Positions 11,417-12,365 of a stretch of DNA of 12,365 nt are shown in pieces. Position 1 is the first letter of the stretch, and each line of letters starts with the position of its first letter. Below the pieces are notes generated by a model. The model saw only the letters and a program-made list of their open reading frames with translations. It had not been told where the DNA came from and did not search any database. The DNA comes from S012-109 sp964425105 (lineage in GTDB: Bacteria > Pseudomonadota > Gammaproteobacteria > SZUA-140). The stretch spans positions 1 through 12,365 of the forward strand of contig CAYRLE010000078.1 in assembly GCA_964425105.1 (NCBI GenBank), in the 5' to 3' direction. The translations under genes and the position numbers were made by a program.

Positions 11417-12365
11417 GCCCCCCCCTACCGCGGCTCCTGCTCCTGCTCCTGCTCCTGGCCCTGGGGCTGGCGGCCTGTGGCAACCCCCCACCGACGCCCT
11501 ACCAGGCCCAACTCCTGGCCCTGGGCACCCTGGTCAACGTCAGCATCGCGGGGGTGGACGAGGACCAGGCGGCGCGCGCGGTGCGCGCCGTGGAGGACGA
11601 ACTCAACCAGGTCTATCAAACCTGGCATGCCTGGCAGCCCAGCACCCTGAGCGACATCAACCGCCGCCTGGCGGCGGGCGAGACCGTCGCTGCCGACCCG
11701 GCCACCCTGGCCGTGCTGCGCAAGGCACGCAAGCTGAGCCTGCGCAGCGGCGCCCTGTTCGATCCCGGGATCGGCAGACTCATTAAATTGTGGGGCTTCC
11801 ACAGCGACGACCGCCCCGCCGGCCCGCCGCCTCCCGAAGCGGCCATCGCCCGCCTCCTGGCGCAGCACCCCACCCTGGCCGACTTGGTCATCGAGGGCAA
11901 CCGGCTGCGCAGCGCCAATCCCGCCCTGCAGATCGATCTTGGCGGCTTCGCCAAGGGCTATGCCGTGGACCAGGCCGTGGAGCGTCTGCGGACACTGGGC
12001 ATCCGCAACGCCATCGTCAACGCCGGCGGCGACCTGCGCGCCATCGGCAGCCATGGCGGGCGCCCCTGGCGTATCGGCATCCGTGACCCCCGCGGCCCGG
12101 GCATCATCGCCGCCCTGGAAACCCACGGCGACGAGAGTGTCTTCACCTCGGGCAATTACGAGCGCTTCTTCGACTACCAGGGCGTGCGCTACCACCACAT
12201 CATCGACCCGCGCAGCGGCCGCCCCGCCCGCGGCACCCTGTCGGTCACGGTGATCCACGACGATGCCGGCACCGCGGACGCCGCCGCCACCGCCCTGTTC
12301 GTGGCCGGGCCTCAAGGCTGGCAGGCAACTGCCCGACAAATGGGTATCGACCAGGTGATGCTCAT
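11413..12365 (+). CDS. apbE: FAD:protein FMN transferase ApbE (lipoprotein), cut by window end
   Basis: ApbE covalently attaches FMN from FAD to a Thr/Ser of partner flavoproteins (such as NqrB, NqrC and RnfG), typically at the periplasmic side. No stop occurs before the window end; 317 complete codons are visible. The N-terminus is a lipoprotein signal: a leucine run (8-15) and lipobox LAAC with Cys22. Motifs: DPGIGRLIKLWGF (119-131 region), DLGGFAKGYAVD (about 176-187), NAGGDL, FTSGNYERFF, HHIIDPRSGRPA and the metal-binding DAGTADAAATALF near the C-terminus. The family usually shows SGDYERFF, and here Asn replaces Asp. The ATG overlaps the gshB stop (ATGA), so it is coupled to gshB. The partner flavoprotein is not visible here; Rnf or Nqr genes may lie beyond the edge. 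Confidence 0.93.
   Translation, partial: MSPPLPRLLLLLLLLALGLAACGNPPPTPYQAQLLALGTLVNVSIAGVDEDQAARAVRAVEDELNQVYQTWHAWQPSTLSDINRRLAAGETVAADPATLAVLRKARKLSLRSGALFDPGIGRLIKLWGFHSDDRPAGPPPPEAAIARLLAQHPTLADLVIEGNRLRSANPALQIDLGGFAKGYAVDQAVERLRTLGIRNAIVNAGGDLRAIGSHGGRPWRIGIRDPRGPGIIAALETHGDESVFTSGNYERFFDYQGVRYHHIIDPRSGRPARGTLSVTVIHDDAGTADAAATALFVAGPQGWQATARQMGIDQVML
11434..11457 (+). repeat. Four CTCCTG hexamers in the ApbE signal peptide
   Basis: Four perfect tandem copies of CTCCTG encode eight leucines (residues 8-15) of the lipoprotein signal. Gain or loss of one unit would keep the frame but change the hydrophobic length by two leucines. It may equally be a simple consequence of leucine codon use in GC-rich DNA. 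Confidence 0.7.

Noticed and set aside
10463..12339. Long minus-strand frames opposite gshB (342 codons) and apbE (304 codons)
   Set aside because: Antisense shadows of canonical enzymes; low-complexity Gly/Ala/Gln composition and no motifs.

Overview
This window looks like chromosomal DNA from a GC-rich gammaproteobacterium, possibly of the sulfur- or ammonia-oxidising, Chromatiales-like lineages. The reasons are the birA-coaX-SPOR gene order, a glutamate-cysteine ligase of the 'T. ferrooxidans' type (TIGR02049-like) followed by a canonical gshB, a bactofilin, and heptanucleotide repeats between genes. The lineage is an inference from gene content; no rRNA or other marker gene is present. 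I see no phage, IS element, CRISPR array or tRNA.

Left part (1-2640, minus strand): a tight operon reads birA (biotin ligase/repressor), coaX (type III pantothenate kinase) and a membrane-anchored SPOR-domain protein, with a 7-bp gap and then a 4-bp ATGA overlap. Upstream lie a perfect 16-bp stem-loop terminator and an independent miniature gene encoding a 32-residue, single-helix membrane protein with a perfect AGGAGG ribosome binding site and its own promoter.

Middle (2700-6801): a plus-strand ATP-grasp ligase related to D-Ala-D-Ala ligase is flanked by this miniature gene and by a second minus-strand miniature gene, also exactly 32 codons, with AGGAGG and one predicted helix. Next are a minus-strand bactofilin and, divergently, a large envelope von Willebrand factor A (VWA) protein with a signal peptide and a C-terminal membrane anchor.

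Right part (6838-12365, plus strand): bioA, rsmE, gshA, gshB and apbE (cut by the window edge). bioA makes 7,8-diaminopelargonate for biotin, the cofactor that BirA attaches. gshA and gshB make glutathione. RsmE methylates 16S rRNA. ApbE attaches FMN to flavoproteins. bioA and rsmE lack Shine-Dalgarno sequences and have a -10-like hexamer ending 6-7 nt before the ATG, the layout expected for leaderless mRNAs; birA shows a weaker version. The three intergenic gaps from bioA to gshB each carry tandem 7-bp repeats, and the one between gshA and gshB is arranged as a 29-bp inverted repeat.

The least described elements are the two 32-codon membrane microprotein genes around the ATP-grasp gene, and the heptad repeats with the closely placed promoters in the bioA-gshB block. 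Most other genes are conserved housekeeping functions.
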